Positions 63,000 through 64,000 of a stretch of DNA of 64,000 bases are shown here, one piece after another (the first letter of the stretch is position 1; every line of letters begins with the position of its first letter). A program made the position numbers and the translations under genes. The notes below the pieces were generated by a model. That model did no database searches and was not told where the DNA came from. It was given only the letters and a program-made list of their open reading frames with translations. The DNA is from Dietzia timorensis (GTDB taxonomy: Bacteria > Actinomycetota > Actinomycetes > Mycobacteriales > Mycobacteriaceae): the NCBI RefSeq assembly GCF_001659785.1, contig NZ_CP015961.1, forward strand, positions 3,534,001 to 3,598,000, in the 5' to 3' direction.

Positions 63000-63659
63000 G
63001 TGACCACTCGCGCTCTCGGCAGCCATTCCACCCCCGACCTCGCCCGGCCAACGGCCGGGCTCGCCGTGGGCGGGGCCCGCGTGCCCACCGGTGCTCAATA
63101 CGCCACGCCCTCCGTGGCGGAGACCGATACCGAGCTTCTCCGACGCCACGTCGCCGGCGACGACGTCGCTTTCGCGACCTTGATTCGGCGGCATTACGAC
63201 GCCCTCTGGCGCGCAGCGGCGCGCGCATCTTTGTCCCCCGAGGACGCCTCGGATTCGCTGCAGGAAGCACTCTTGTCCGCCTATCGGCAGGCGGCCGGTT
63301 TTCGCGGGGATTCACCCGTACGCGGATGGCTGTACGCCATCGTGGTCAACGCATGCCGGGACCGCATGCGCCGTTCGCTGCGCAAGCGCTGCGTCGAGCT
63401 CACGCCCCTGCTCGCCGAACAGGTGTCCTTCCGCACGCTCTACTATCAGGACCCCATCTGGTCCCTCGTCGTGGCCGAAGCACTGCGCGAGATACCCGCC
63501 GGGATGAGGAACGCCATCATTTTGGTCGACATGCTCGGCCTGTCCGTAGGAGAGGCGGCATTTTTGCTCAACGTTCCCGTCGGCACCGTGAAGAGCCGCT
63601 GTACCCGCGGCCGTCGGCACCTCGCGCCACACCTCGAGGGCATCAGTTTGTCTGGTTAA
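63000..63659 (+). CDS. sigM: ECF sigma factor SigM
   Basis: The 219-residue ECF sigma factor has region 2 (about 45-115: FATLIRRHYDALWRAAARAS, EDASDSLQEALLSAYRQA, GWLYAIVVNACRDRMRR) and region 4 (about 155-205: VEALREIPAGMRNAIILVDMLGLSVGEAA, VPVGTVKSRCTRGRRHL). The position between the murJ block and trxB identifies it as SigM, which directs disulfide/oxidative-stress genes in Corynebacterium. The first 40 residues are not part of the sigma fold, so an internal GTG at 63113 is possible. No anti-sigma gene follows. Confidence 0.9.
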   Translation: MTTRALGSHSTPDLARPTAGLAVGGARVPTGAQYATPSVAETDTELLRRHVAGDDVAFATLIRRHYDALWRAAARASLSPEDASDSLQEALLSAYRQAAGFRGDSPVRGWLYAIVVNACRDRMRRSLRKRCVELTPLLAEQVSFRTLYYQDPIWSLVVAEALREIPAGMRNAIILVDMLGLSVGEAAFLLNVPVGTVKSRCTRGRRHLAPHLEGISLSG

Positions 63660-63701
63660 CGACCTGCGAGTTCTGTCGTTTCGCGGGCGATGGGGGAGGG
63701 C

Positions 63702-63730
63702 GGGAACAACACGCGCGTCGAAGATGTTGG
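63702..63730 (+). promoter_or_regulatory. SigM-type promoter upstream of trxB
   Basis: GGGAAC (63702-63707), a 17-base spacer and TGTTGG (63725-63730) match the C. glutamicum SigM consensus GGGAAT-N16-18-YGTTGR at 11 of 12 positions. It lies 61-89 bases upstream of the trxB ATG and just after sigM. Confidence 0.7.
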
Positions 63731-63760
63731 ACACTGGGGAGCGGACATTCCGCATAGTGA

Positions 63761-64000
<240 letters not shown>

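Overview
This window is high-GC (roughly two-thirds G+C) actinobacterial chromosome. The right end carries pcnA, a mutT4-like Nudix gene, a DUF6049-type gene, murJ, a pseudokinase gene, sigM and trxB in the order known from mycobacteria and corynebacteria near the replication origin. Together with leuS, yqgE, a DUF6802-like gene and mycothiol-type enzymes this points to the order Mycobacteriales (a Dietzia- or Corynebacterium-like organism). The genus is inference only.

Left part (1-20 kb): an erythromycin-esterase-like gene (cut by the window edge) diverges from a double-HTH MerR/TioE-type regulator. Next come an orphan sugar-type ABC ATPase, a hydrolase, MarR and Lrp-type regulators, and a complete urea ABC importer urtABCDE (5.4-10.4 kb). 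After these lie a type II NADH dehydrogenase, a three-gene FecCD-type iron/cobalamin importer, an MFS carrier, DoxX and two alpha/beta hydrolases. An intact IS30-family element sits at 19.4-21.0 kb. Beside it is an efeO/efeB iron-uptake remnant in which a deletion has joined the two genes out of frame.

Middle (22-36 kb): a meta-cleavage-type hydrolase, an amino-acid permease, an SDR, a small HxlR-controlled DHFR-like/mycothiol-isomerase-like operon with a divergent HxlR-alkD pair, leuS, an SdpI-family protein, an amino-acid racemase, two DUF202 proteins and a bile-acid-symporter-like carrier.

Urease (36.8-42.4 kb, minus strand): ureA, a CbiX-like protein with a histidine-rich tail, a fused ureB-ureC gene, ureF, ureG and ureD, tightly coupled. 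There is no ureE, and the His-tailed protein is a candidate replacement nickel carrier. With urtABCDE this gives the organism urea capture and hydrolysis.

Right part (42.6-64 kb): a secreted lipase, azlCD, two MFS carriers, yqgE, a DUF2339 membrane protein that overlaps a DUF6802-like gene tail to tail, a GT87-type mannosyltransferase, and the conserved cell-wall/RNA/redox cluster ending in sigM and trxB. A sequence matching the SigM promoter consensus lies directly upstream of trxB.

A DNA-level oddity runs through the whole window: the decamer TGACGTCGGA occurs 12 times and TGACGGCGGA 8 times, in genes and between them and on both strands, far more than base composition predicts. No tRNA, rRNA or CRISPR array was found.
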